A stretch of 15,139 nt of DNA from NCBI GenBank assembly GCA_029858755.1, contig JAOUEK010000008.1, positions 1 to 15,139 on the forward strand. Direction: 5' to 3'. The DNA comes from Thermoleophilia bacterium. GTDB lineage: Bacteria; Actinomycetota; Thermoleophilia; Gaiellales; Gaiellaceae. The notes under the pieces were generated by a model, which saw nothing but the letters and a program-made list of their open reading frames with translations, had not been told where the DNA came from and made no database searches. Shown here piece by piece: positions 7,670-14,833 of this stretch; position 1 is the first letter of the stretch; every line of letters starts with the position of its first letter. The translations under genes and the position numbers were made by a program.

Positions 7670-9118
7670 ATGGGTCCGGTTCCCTCGATCGCCGTGCTCG
7701 GGGCCGGCCCCGCGGGGCTGACGTCTGCCATGCTGCTCGGACGACGGAAGATCCCGGCGGTCGTGCTCGAGGCCGGCGGACAGGTGGGCGGCATCGCGAA
7801 GACGGTCGAGCACCACGGGTTCCGCTTCGACCTCGGCGGTCACCGCTTCTACACCAAGATCCCGGCTGTCCAGCGGCTCTGGGAGCGTGCGCTCGGTGAC
7901 GACTTCGTCGTGAGGCCCCGGCTGTCGCGGATCTATTACCGGGGCGAGTACTTCGCCTACCCGCTGCGGGCCGAGGACGTCGTCCGACGGCTCGGGCTGG
8001 CGGAGACCCTCCGTTGCACGGCTTCCTACCTCCGTGCCCTCGTGCGGCGGAACGGCCGCCCGGTGACCTTCGAGGACTGGGTGTCGGCTCGTTTCGGCAA
8101 GCGCCTCTACAACGCCTTCTTCCGCGACTACACGGAGAAGGTGTGGGGTGTCCCCGGCTCCGAGATCCGGTCCGAGTGGGCCGCGCAGCGCATTCGAAAC
8201 CTCTCCTACTGGAACGCGCTCACCTCCACGCTGCGCATCCGACGCAACCACGTGGTCAGTCTCATCGAGCAGTTCCACTACCCGATCCTCGGCCCGGGGC
8301 AGATGTGGGAGGCGTTCGCGGCCGAGGCGCGAGCAGGTGGGGTCGAGATCGTGCTCGGGGCCCGCGCGACGCGGATCGTCCACGACGGCCGCCGCGTGAC
8401 GTCGGTCACGGCTGACGGCCCGCACGGCCTCGTCGACTACCCGGTCGACGGGATCGTGTCGAGTATCTCACTCGCCGATCTCGTCTCCTCGCTCGACCCG
8501 CCTCCGCCTTCCGACGTCGTCGAGGCGGCAAGGCGGCTTCGCTATCGCGATCTGATCGTGGTCGGCCTCGTCTCGAGCGAGCCCGAGCCGTTTAGCGACA
8601 ACTGGGTGTACCTTCACGACCCCGGCATTCGGGCGGGACGCGTGCAGAACTTCGGCGCCTGGAGCGCCGGTATGACCCGGCCCGGGTTCTCGTGCCTCGG
8701 TGTCGAGTACTTCTCCTTCCGAGGCGACGACCTCTGGTCGTTGTCGGACTCCGACCTCGTCGGGCTCGCGCAGGCCGAGCTCGCGTCGATCGGCCTCATC
8801 GACCCGAGCCGTGTCGTGGACGGCATCGCGATTCGGGTTCCGTCCGCATACCCGATGTACGTCGGCGACTACGAGGATGCGGTGGCGACGATCCGTGACC
8901 ATCTCGCGACGATCGGAGGGCTGCAGACCGTCGGCCGCAACGGCCTGCACCGGTACAACAACCAGGATCACTCGATGTGGACCGCGATCCTCGGGACCCT
9001 CAACCTCCTCGATGACGCGGGCCACGACGTCTGGAGCGTGAACGCCGACGAGATCTACCTCGAGGAGGGGCCGACGTTCGCGCTCGTCGCCGAGCCGGAC
9101 GTCAGGGCGCCCGCCTAG
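7670..9118 (+). CDS. FAD-dependent oxidoreductase, UDP-galactopyranose mutase/amine oxidase-like
   Basis: This 482-residue flavoprotein has the N-terminal dinucleotide fold GAGPAG (11-16) with acidic Glu34 for the FAD ribose, then VGGIAKT and a GGHRFYTK segment. It continues with LSRIYYRGEYFAYPL, YTEKVWGVP, and a C-terminal FAD-contacting GRNGLHRYNNQDHSMWTA near residues 420-440. These blocks are shared by a COG1232-like clade often found in capsule and exopolysaccharide loci and related to UDP-galactopyranose mutase (Glf). Whether it makes UDP-galactofuranose or oxidises another sugar or lipid is not visible. ATG 7670 is preceded by AAGG about nine bases upstream. It follows the GT2 gene by 11 bases, so the two are probably cotranscribed. 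Its last 17 bases overlap the 3' end of the convergent GT2 gene. Protoporphyrinogen oxidase or a carotenoid desaturase is an alternative annotation, less likely given the glycan neighbours. Confidence 0.87.
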   Translation: MGPVPSIAVLGAGPAGLTSAMLLGRRKIPAVVLEAGGQVGGIAKTVEHHGFRFDLGGHRFYTKIPAVQRLWERALGDDFVVRPRLSRIYYRGEYFAYPLRAEDVVRRLGLAETLRCTASYLRALVRRNGRPVTFEDWVSARFGKRLYNAFFRDYTEKVWGVPGSEIRSEWAAQRIRNLSYWNALTSTLRIRRNHVVSLIEQFHYPILGPGQMWEAFAAEARAGGVEIVLGARATRIVHDGRRVTSVTADGPHGLVDYPVDGIVSSISLADLVSSLDPPPPSDVVEAARRLRYRDLIVVGLVSSEPEPFSDNWVYLHDPGIRAGRVQNFGAWSAGMTRPGFSCLGVEYFSFRGDDLWSLSDSDLVGLAQAELASIGLIDPSRVVDGIAIRVPSAYPMYVGDYEDAVATIRDHLATIGGLQTVGRNGLHRYNNQDHSMWTAILGTLNLLDDAGHDVWSVNADEIYLEEGPTFALVAEPDVRAPA

Positions 9119-10034
9119 CCGATCGGGCGGGTGCGCGAGGGGTCGCCCGGATCCCGGTAGCGGTGAGCCCAACGGGGACGGCGGCCGCCGCCACGAGCTG
9201 GTGGAGTGCGTGCAGCGGGACGCCGAGCGCGACCCCACGGGGGCCGAGTCTGCGCCAGAGAGTGGCGTGCAGGTCGGCGTTGAGCGCCATGCCGACCGCC
9301 AGCGAGGCGACGACGAGCCCCGGCCGGCGGGCGGCCACGCCGCCGGCGGCGACGACGGCGGCGACGGCGCTCGCGCGCTCGCGCGCGCCGAGGTTCAGCG
9401 TGGCGGGGATCTCACGACGCTCTCGCATCAGTTGCACCCACGGCACGCCGCGCCGGGAGAAGTCGGTGCGCACCATCGACCCAAGCGTCCACTCCTTGAG
9501 GTGCGTCCCCTGGAGGTCGGGGTCGAGAACGATCCCCCCGTGCGCCGTGAGCCGGCCGCCCAGCTCGATGTCCTCGATGGACGGCGCCGGGTAGCGCCGT
9601 GCGTCGAAGCCGCCGACGGTCGCAAACGCGCTCGCGCGGACCGCTCCGAGGCCCGCCCAGAACGACGCCGCCGGCCCGGCAGATCGCTGGTGCACCGTGT
9701 GGTGGAGGAGATTGCGGAAGGCCGACACCGCGCCACGGGTGGCAACGTGGTCGTCGTACGAGCCAAAGACCGCCACCAGCCGCTCGTCGGCGAGGGCGCG
9801 CCGGATGCGGTCGAAGGCATCGGCGTGCACCAGCACGTCCGAGTCCACGAACGCGAGCACGTCACCCGTCGCCGTCGACGCGCCGGCGTTGCGAGCCTCG
9901 GCGGGGCCCGCGCCGACCGGCTCGCGGACGACGATCACCTCCTCCGGCGGCGCCTGCGCGACGTCGATCGCGGCGAGGCAGCGGGGCAACGTGGCCGGCT
10001 CGTCGGTGGCGGGGACGATGACCGTCAGGCGCAC
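9102..10034 (-). CDS. Family 2 glycosyltransferase with C-terminal membrane region
   Basis: This is a 310-residue GT-A glycosyltransferase. It shows the N-terminal strand RLTVIVPATDEP, the segment AGPAEARNAGASTATGD typical of GT2, a DSD metal-binding triad at 64-66, GGFDARRYPAPSIEDIELGGRL with IED at 153-155 as candidate base region, and a basic RTDFSRRGVPW segment. From about residue 215 two or three hydrophobic stretches (AVAAVVAAGGVAA, GLVVASLAVGMAL, LHQLVAAAAVPVGLTATG) suggest membrane anchoring, so a lipid-linked acceptor is likely. The GTG start at 10034 is backed by a perfect GGAGG five bases upstream. The gene lies 13 bases after the ispH stop and probably ends that operon. Its 3' end overlaps the convergent flavoenzyme by 17 bases. 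It differs clearly in sequence from the GT2 at 6693, so it is not a recent duplicate. Sugar donor and acceptor are unknown. Confidence 0.88.
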   Translation of the reverse strand: MRLTVIVPATDEPATLPRCLAAIDVAQAPPEEVIVVREPVGAGPAEARNAGASTATGDVLAFVDSDVLVHADAFDRIRRALADERLVAVFGSYDDHVATRGAVSAFRNLLHHTVHQRSAGPAASFWAGLGAVRASAFATVGGFDARRYPAPSIEDIELGGRLTAHGGIVLDPDLQGTHLKEWTLGSMVRTDFSRRGVPWVQLMRERREIPATLNLGARERASAVAAVVAAGGVAARRPGLVVASLAVGMALNADLHATLWRRLGPRGVALGVPLHALHQLVAAAAVPVGLTATGIRATPRAPARSARRAP

Positions 10035-10039
10035 GCGCG

Positions 10040-10044
10040 CCTCC
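10040..10044 (-). promoter_or_regulatory. Strong Shine-Dalgarno site before GT2 GTG start
   Basis: On the minus strand GGAGG lies between the ispH stop and the GTG at 10034, with a five-base spacer (CGCGC). It is the clearest ribosome-binding site in the window, where most starts have weak sites or rely on stop/start overlap. It fixes the glycosyltransferase start and implies that this gene is translated independently even though it follows ispH. Confidence 0.75.
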
Positions 10045-10047
10045 GGC

Positions 10048-11004
10048 TCAGGGACGTGCCTCGGCGAGGGCGAGCTCGCGGCGGAGCTCGACGGGCAGCC
10101 GGAAGGTGACGTCCTCGTCGATCATCCGGAACGCCTCGATCCGTGCCACGCCGCGCTCCCGGAACCAGTCGCATACGCGGTTGACGAGGCGCTCGGGCGC
10201 CGAGGCGCCGGAGGTCACGCCGACCGTCCGCACGCCTTCGAGCCAGCGCTCTTCGATCTCCGTGTCGTCGTCGATCAGGTGCGCGGGCACGCCGAGCGCG
10301 CGCGCCACGTCCACGAGCCGGTTCGAGTTGGAGGAGTTGCGCGAGCCGATCACGAGCAACAGGTCGATCTCGGGCAGCATCTCCTTCACCGCCCATTGCC
10401 GGTTCGAGGTGGCGTAGCAGATGTCCTCGCGCTTCGGCCCCACGATCGCGGGGAAGCGGCGGCGGAGGACGCCGATGATCTCGGCGGTCTCGTCGACCGA
10501 CAGCGTCGTCTGCGTGATGTACGCGACCGAGGCGTCGGAGGGCAGCTCGAGCGCCTCCGCCTCGCCGACGTCCTGGACGAGCACGGTCGCGTCGGGCGCC
10601 TCGCCCATCGTGCCCACGACCTCCTCGTGCCCTTCGTGCCCGATCAGGACCACGGTGTAACCGGCAGCGGCGAAGCGTCGCGCCTGGACATGCACCTTCG
10701 TGACCAGCGGGCACGTCGCGTCGATCACGTTGTGGCCGAGCCGCTCGGAGTTCGCGTGCACCGACGGTGCGACGCCGTGCGCCGAGTAGACGACGGTGGC
10801 CCCGTCGGGCACCTCGGTCTCCTCCTCGACGAAGATCGCGCCGCGCGCCTCGAGGTCGCGCACCACATGGATGTTGTGGACGATCTGCTTGCGGACGTAG
10901 ACCGGGGCGCCGTAGTGGTCGAGCGCCTGCTCGACCGTCTCCACGGCGCGCTCGACGCCGGCGCAGTAGCCGCGCGGCGAGGCGAGGAGGACGCGCTCGA
11001 CCAT
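10048..11004 (-). CDS. ispH: 4-hydroxy-3-methylbut-2-enyl diphosphate reductase
   Basis: IspH (LytB) is the last enzyme of the MEP isoprenoid pathway. It reduces HMBPP to IPP and DMAPP with a [4Fe-4S] cluster in the cytoplasm. The 318-residue length is normal. The three cluster cysteines are Cys14 (RGYCAGV), Cys98 (ATCPLVTKVH) and Cys196 (DICYATSNRQ). Substrate-binding residues are recognisable: His76 in SAHGV, His123 and the proton-relay Glu in GHEGHEE, TQTTLS near 164-169, and the GSRNSSNSNRL loop near 220-230. ATG 11004 fits the family N-terminus VLLASPRGYCAGV; a GTG two codons upstream (11010) is an alternative. It sits 34 bases after the EamA gene and 13 bases before the GT2 gene, all on the minus strand. 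IPP feeds polyprenyl phosphate, the lipid carrier that membrane glycosyltransferases use, a reasonable but unproven link to its neighbour. Confidence 0.97.
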   Translation of the reverse strand: MVERVLLASPRGYCAGVERAVETVEQALDHYGAPVYVRKQIVHNIHVVRDLEARGAIFVEEETEVPDGATVVYSAHGVAPSVHANSERLGHNVIDATCPLVTKVHVQARRFAAAGYTVVLIGHEGHEEVVGTMGEAPDATVLVQDVGEAEALELPSDASVAYITQTTLSVDETAEIIGVLRRRFPAIVGPKREDICYATSNRQWAVKEMLPEIDLLLVIGSRNSSNSNRLVDVARALGVPAHLIDDDTEIEERWLEGVRTVGVTSGASAPERLVNRVCDWFRERGVARIEAFRMIDEDVTFRLPVELRRELALAEARP

Positions 11005-11038
11005 GGGCACAGGGTACTCGAGCCCTGCAGGCTCCCCG

Positions 11039-11983
11039 CTAGCGGGCGGCCTCTGCGAGGAGGATGCCGGCGAGGACGACGGCGCCGCCCACGACCTGCA
11101 CGGTTGCGAGGGCCTCCCCGAGCCAGACCCAGGCAACGAAGGCGGCCAGCACCGGCTCGAGCGTGGCCACGATCGTCACCGTGGTCGCCCGCAGGTGCCG
11201 CAGGGCGCCGATCGCGAGCACGAAGGGCGCGATCGTGCCGAGCACGATCGTCCAGGAGGCGAGCGCCCACACCGGCGCCGTGAGGCCGCCGTGCAAGGTC
11301 ACGGGCTCGCCGAGCGAGGCGAAGGGGAAGCTCCACCAGGGCTGCACGATCGCCCAGAAGGCTGCGGCCGCGCCGATCGCGAGGCACACGAGCGACGTCG
11401 GGTCGCGGTGCGTGACCAGCCGCTCGCCGGCGAGGTAGAAGATCGCCAGGGCGACCGCGGCGGCGAGCCCTGCCGCGACGCCGAGCTCGTCGAGGGTCAC
11501 GCCCGACCACGCTTCGGCGACGAGCACGAGGCCGAGCAGGACGAGGACGAGCGCGGCCCACACTCGATCGCGCACCTGCTCGCGCCACACGAAGCGTGCC
11601 CAGAGCGCGACCAGCACGGGCGCGGTGAACTCGAGGAGGAGGCCGATCCCGATGGGCAGCCGATAGATGGCGACGAAGTACAGCCACTGGACGAACGCGA
11701 AGCCGACGACACCGTAGACGGCGAGCGAGCGCGCCTCGCTCCGGCCGACGCGGAGGCGGTGCGGAGCGACCAACGCGATCCCGGCGAGCAGCCCCAGGAA
11801 AGCGCCCGTGGAGCGGAGCTCCGTCCACCGCAGCGTCCCCATCCCGCTGCCGCCGAGCGCGAGCTTGGAGACGGAGCCGTTGACGGCGAACAGGCCGGCG
11901 GAGGCAGCGACCATCGCGTACCCGAGCCTCGTCTGCCGATCGCGCCGGTCGGCTCCGGGGACGGGGAGCGGGGCGTCGACCAC
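11039..11983 (-). CDS. EamA/DMT family transporter (RhaT/YdcZ-like drug/metabolite permease)
   Basis: This inner-membrane protein of about 314 residues has ten predicted transmembrane helices arranged as two five-helix EamA repeats. The first repeat starts at GYAMVAASAGLFAVNGSVSKLAL and includes the family-like segment LPIGIGLLLEFTAPVLVALWARFVWREQ. The second repeat starts after VTLDELG and includes LRATTVTIVATLEPVLAAFVAWVWLGE, which matches the repeat's conserved helix with LEPV...A....W.GE. Members export amino acids or metabolites, and the substrate here cannot be told. The GTG at 11983 was chosen because a TACGAT box lies eight bases before it; ATG 11914 is a later in-frame alternative that removes the N-terminal tail but not the first helix. 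The gene is transcribed towards ispH with a 34-base gap, so the two probably share a transcript. It diverges from lutA across an 88-base interval. Confidence 0.9.
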   Translation of the reverse strand: MVDAPLPVPGADRRDRQTRLGYAMVAASAGLFAVNGSVSKLALGGSGMGTLRWTELRSTGAFLGLLAGIALVAPHRLRVGRSEARSLAVYGVVGFAFVQWLYFVAIYRLPIGIGLLLEFTAPVLVALWARFVWREQVRDRVWAALVLVLLGLVLVAEAWSGVTLDELGVAAGLAAAVALAIFYLAGERLVTHRDPTSLVCLAIGAAAAFWAIVQPWWSFPFASLGEPVTLHGGLTAPVWALASWTIVLGTIAPFVLAIGALRHLRATTVTIVATLEPVLAAFVAWVWLGEALATVQVVGGAVVLAGILLAEAAR

Positions 11984-11991
11984 GGGCGCCG

Positions 11992-11997
11992 ATCGTA
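11992..11997 (-). promoter_or_regulatory. Candidate -10 box for the EamA-ispH-GT2 operon
   Basis: TACGAT on the minus strand matches the TANNNT core of actinobacterial housekeeping promoters. It ends eight bases before the GTG at 11983, so transcription would begin at or next to the start codon and the mRNA would be leaderless. No convincing -35 element is visible at the usual distance. In a sequence this GC-rich the match is suggestive but not proof. Confidence 0.4.
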
Positions 11998-12032
11998 GTC
12001 GTGCGGCGTCGCCGTCGTGGCGGCACCGGCGG

Positions 12033-12038
12033 TAGGCT
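12033..12038 (+). promoter_or_regulatory. Candidate -10 box for lutABC
   Basis: TAGGCT on the plus strand fits TANNNT and lies 33 bases before the lutA ATG. The expected transcription start is near 12045. It is back to back with the TACGAT box of the divergent EamA gene, about 35 bases apart, so both operons could be controlled from one short region. No good -35 hexamer is seen. Confidence 0.4.
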
Positions 12039-12065
12039 CGGAGAATCGAGGACCCTTTCTCCGAG
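12037..12065 (+). promoter_or_regulatory. Inverted repeat / hairpin in lutA leader
   Basis: CTCGGAG (12037-12043) and CTCCGAG (12059-12065) are perfect 7-base inverted arms around a 15-base spacer, ending six bases before the lutA ATG. The spacer contains GAGG (12048-12051). As RNA it could form a leader hairpin affecting translation; as DNA it could be an operator overlapping the presumed transcription start, as expected for a lactate-responsive repressor. Which of these, if either, is not visible. Confidence 0.4.
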
Positions 12066-12071
12066 CCGCCG

Positions 12072-12767
12072 ATGCGCGTCGCGCTCTTCGTCACCTGCCT
12101 CGCGGACACGCTGGCCCCGGGCGTGGGCCGCGCAGCCGTGACCGTGCTCGAGCGCCTCGGGCTCGGCGTCGACTTCCCGCGCGAGCAGACCTGTTGCGGG
12201 CAGCTGCACTGGAACGCGGGCTATGCAGACGAGGCGACCGCGCTCGCCGCGCGCTTCGGGGAGGTCTTCGCCGACGCCGAGGTGATCGTCACCCCGTCCG
12301 GATCGTGCGCGGGGCACGTCAGGGAGCACGTCCCGACGCTCGTGCCGCGGGTCGCCCACGTCGCGGCTCGCACCTTCGAGCTCTCCCAGTTGCTCGTGGA
12401 GCGGCTCGGCGTGGAGGACGTGGGCTCGACGTACGCCGGGCGGCTCACGTACCACCCGACCTGCCACTCGCTGCGGCTGCTGCGGGTCGGCGACGCGCCG
12501 GAGCGGCTGCTGCGAGCCGTGCCGGGGGTGGAGCTCGCGGAGCTGCCCGAGGCAACAGAGTGCTGCGGGTTCGGCGGGATGTTCTCCGTGAAGAACGCGG
12601 CGGTCTCGAGCGCGATGCTCGCCGCCAAGCTCGACGCGATCGCGTCCAGCGGGGCCGACGCGGTATGCGCCTGCGACGCCTCGTGCTTGCTCCATATCGG
12701 GGGAGGTCTCGAGCGCCGCGGCTCGCCCGTGCGTGCCGTCCACCTGGCCGAGGTGCTCGCAGGGTGA
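12072..12767 (+). CDS. lutA: LutA, (Fe-S)-binding subunit of L-lactate oxidation complex
   Basis: LutA belongs to the LutABC system, which oxidises L-lactate to pyruvate in bacteria that use it instead of, or beside, LldD. The 231-residue protein has the two Cys-rich CCG repeats of the family (heterodisulfide-reductase-like domain). The first has Cys9, the pair Cys41-Cys42 followed by Gly, and Cys79 in PSGSCAGH. The second has Cys131 (YHPTCHSLR), the pair Cys164-Cys165 in CCGFGG, and Cys199/201/205. Length is normal for LutA/YkgE (about 240). ATG 12072 immediately precedes the family opening RVALFVTCLAD. It is first in its operon, preceded by a possible promoter and hairpin. Its TGA overlaps the lutB GTG by four bases. 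A different CCG-domain subunit such as GlcF is unlikely because LutB and LutC follow directly. Confidence 0.93.
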   Translation: MRVALFVTCLADTLAPGVGRAAVTVLERLGLGVDFPREQTCCGQLHWNAGYADEATALAARFGEVFADAEVIVTPSGSCAGHVREHVPTLVPRVAHVAARTFELSQLLVERLGVEDVGSTYAGRLTYHPTCHSLRLLRVGDAPERLLRAVPGVELAELPEATECCGFGGMFSVKNAAVSSAMLAAKLDAIASSGADAVCACDASCLLHIGGGLERRGSPVRAVHLAEVLAG

Positions 12768-14185
12768 GAGAGCTCGCCGCGAGATCGGCACGGCCGGTCG
12801 CCTTCCCGAGCGCGGCCGAGGCGGCCGTGACGGACGAGCAGACGCGGACGAACGTGCGGCTCGCCCAGGACACGATCCGCGCGCGTCGCGTCGCCGTGGC
12901 CGCGGAGCTCGACGACTGGGAGGCGTTGCGCGACGCCGGGGCGGCGCTTCGCGACCGCTCGCTCAGCCGGCTCCGCGACCTGCTGCCGCTGCTCGAGGAC
13001 CGGGTCACGCGCTCCGGTGGCGTCGTCCACTGGGCGCGCGACGCCGAAGAGGCGAACGAGATCGTGGTGCGGGTCGCCCGCGCGGCGGGCGCCCGCGAGG
13101 TGCTCAAGGTGAAGTCGCTGACCACCGACGAGATCGGGCTCAACGCGGCGCTGGAGCGGGCAGGGCTGCGTCCGCTCGAGACCGACCTCGCGGAGCTCGT
13201 GTGCCAGCTCGCCGACGAGCGTCCCTCGCACCTGCTGGTGCCCGCGATCCACAAGAACCGCACGGAGATCCGCGACCTGTTCCGCGAGCGCCTCGGGCTG
13301 GAGGAGCTCACGGACGAGCCTCGCGAGCTGGCCGAGGCGGCGCGTGCCCACCTGCGCGCGGCGTTCCTGAGGGCGAAGGTCGCGATCTCTGGAGCGAACG
13401 CTGCGGTGGCCGAGACCGGCACGGTGTGCGTCGTCGAGTCCGAGGGCAACGGCCGCATGTGCACGACGCTCGCCGACACGCTGATCACGGTGATGGGGAT
13501 CGAGAAGGTCGTCGCCGAGTGGCGCGACCTGGAGGTGCTGCTGCAGCTCCTGCCGCGCTCGGCGACCGGTGAGCGGATGAACCCCTACACCTCCCTGTGG
13601 ACCGGCGTGCGCGAGGGCGACGGGCCGCGCGCCTTCCACCTCGTGCTGCTCGACGCCGGACGGACGCGTGCGCTCGCCGACCCGGTCGCGCGGCCGGTGC
13701 TCCGCTGCATCCGCTGCTCGGCCTGCATCAACGCCTGCCCCGTCTACCGGCAGACCGGTGGGCACGCGTACCACACCGTCTATGCAGGCCCGATCGGGGC
13801 GATCCTCGAGCCGCAGCTCGCCGGCCCCCGGGGGCAGCCGGGGTCGCTCCCCTTCGCGTCGTCCCTCTGCGGCGCCTGCGCCGACGTCTGCCCGGTGCGC
13901 ATCGACATCCCGGGGCTGCTCGTCCACGAGCGTGGCCGCGTCGTGCGCAGCGAGCGCCAGGGGCTGGAGGGCGCGTCGCTCCGGCTGCTCGGGCGCGTCT
14001 TCGCATCCCGCGAGCGCTACGAGCGGGCGCAGCGACTGGCGCGCAGGCTGCAGCGGCCCGCCGTGCGCGAGGGGCGCGTGCGGTGGTTCGTGGGCCCGCT
14101 CGCGGGCTGGGGCTCCTCACGCGAGCTGCCCGCGGTGCCGCCGCAGACGTTCCGCGAGTGGTGGGCTGACCGTGACCGCGCGTGA
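12764..14185 (+). CDS. lutB: LutB, iron-sulfur LUD-domain subunit of L-lactate oxidation complex
   Basis: This 473-residue subunit combines an N-terminal LUD domain with a ferredoxin-like domain. The LUD domain runs from about residue 60 to 290 and contains KVKSLTTDEIGLN, HLLVPAIHKNR, AVAETGTVCVVESEGN and LLPRSATGERMNPYTSLWTG. The two 4Fe-4S motifs are Cys315-318-321-325 (CIRCSACINACPVYRQ) and Cys369-372-376 (CGACADVCP), as expected for LutB. Between them GGHAYHTVYAGPIGAILEP is the family signature. The C-terminal 90 residues form the Arg-rich tail seen in the family. GTG 12764 gives a GTGA overlap with lutA, and GAGG about ten bases upstream is a possible ribosome-binding site. The lutC start lies inside its last 14 bases. 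It would pass electrons from lactate oxidation to an unidentified acceptor. Length and motifs are complete, so it looks functional. Confidence 0.95.
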   Translation: MRELAARSARPVAFPSAAEAAVTDEQTRTNVRLAQDTIRARRVAVAAELDDWEALRDAGAALRDRSLSRLRDLLPLLEDRVTRSGGVVHWARDAEEANEIVVRVARAAGAREVLKVKSLTTDEIGLNAALERAGLRPLETDLAELVCQLADERPSHLLVPAIHKNRTEIRDLFRERLGLEELTDEPRELAEAARAHLRAAFLRAKVAISGANAAVAETGTVCVVESEGNGRMCTTLADTLITVMGIEKVVAEWRDLEVLLQLLPRSATGERMNPYTSLWTGVREGDGPRAFHLVLLDAGRTRALADPVARPVLRCIRCSACINACPVYRQTGGHAYHTVYAGPIGAILEPQLAGPRGQPGSLPFASSLCGACADVCPVRIDIPGLLVHERGRVVRSERQGLEGASLRLLGRVFASRERYERAQRLARRLQRPAVREGRVRWFVGPLAGWGSSRELPAVPPQTFREWWADRDRA

Positions 14186-14801
14186 AGAGATCCTTCGCCG
14201 GATCAACGTCGCGCTCGCCGGGGCGACGGCGCAACCGGTGCCGCGTGCGTATCGCGTCGCCGGCGAGCTCGATCGCGATGGCCGCGTGGCGCTCTTTCGC
14301 AGGCGTGTCGAGGACTACGGCGGCGTCGTGCTCGAGTCGGCGGCGCCGGGGGAGACGATCGCCGCGGTCCTCGCCGAGCGCGGCGCCCGCAGGATCGGCG
14401 TCTCCCCGGACCTCGACGAGGCGCTGCTGCCGGTCGGGGTCGAGGTCGTCGCCGACGACCGGCTGACGCCGCGGCAGCTCGACGCGCTCGACGGCGCGCT
14501 CACCACCTGCGCGGCCGCCTGCGCGGAGACGGGCACGATCGCGCTCGACGGTGGGCCGGGCCAGGGTCGCCGCGCCCTGACGCTCGTGCCCGACCTCCAC
14601 GTCTGCGTCGTGCGCCGCGACGACGTGGTCGAGACGGTGCCCGAGCTGCTCGCCCGACTGGAGGCGAGCGCCCGCGCGGGCCGCCCGATCGTGCTCGTCT
14701 CCGGCCCGTCCGCGACATCCGACATCGAGCTGACGCGCGTGGAGGGCGTCCACGGGCCGCGCAGGCTCGTCGTCGTGCTCGTCGACCGGCCGCCTGCTTG
14801 A
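14172..14801 (+). CDS. lutC: LutC, LUD-domain subunit of L-lactate oxidation complex
   Basis: This is the third member of the lactate utilisation set, 209 residues and of normal length (200-240). It opens with the helical [15 protein letters not shown], as in other LutC proteins, and ends with a LUD-domain core including [20 protein letters not shown], a run [26 protein letters not shown], and [23 protein letters not shown], the conserved end motif. GTG 14172 was chosen because it precedes the family N-terminus directly and overlaps lutB by 14 bases; no strong Shine-Dalgarno sequence is seen, so coupled translation is likely. It has no Fe-S cysteine motif, as usual. Gene order A-B-C is the classic one. 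The next gene follows after 32 bases. Confidence 0.92.
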   Translation: MTAREEILRRINVALAGATAQPVPRAYRVAGELDRDGRVALFRRRVEDYGGVVLESAAPGETIAAVLAERGARRIGVSPDLDEALLPVGVEVVADDRLTPRQLDALDGALTTCAAACAETGTIALDGGPGQGRRALTLVPDLHVCVVRRDDVVETVPELLARLEASARAGRPIVLVSGPSATSDIELTRVEGVHGPRRLVVVLVDRPPA

Positions 14802-14802
14802 C

Positions 14803-14817
14803 CGGCGGCGCCCGCCG
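14803..14817 (+). repeat. Small GC hairpin between lutC and the molybdoenzyme gene
   Basis: CGGCGG (14803-14808) and CCGCCG (14812-14817) can pair into a six-base stem with a three-base loop, two bases after the lutC stop. There is no T-run after it, so it is not a convincing intrinsic terminator; it could weaken read-through or mark an mRNA processing end. Such short GC stems also arise by chance in this composition. Confidence 0.25.
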
Positions 14818-14833
14818 TCGGACACTGCGCGTC

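Noticed and set aside
11020..11034. GAGCC/GGCTC hairpin with a CCTGCAGG palindrome between the EamA gene and ispH
   Set aside because: Five-base stem without a T-run; no reason to call it a terminator or operator, and such stems are common in this composition.
12221..13927. Long minus-strand open frame opposite lutA and lutB
   Set aside because: Low-complexity translation, no family motif, fully opposed to LutA and LutB, whose Cys motifs and lengths are intact.
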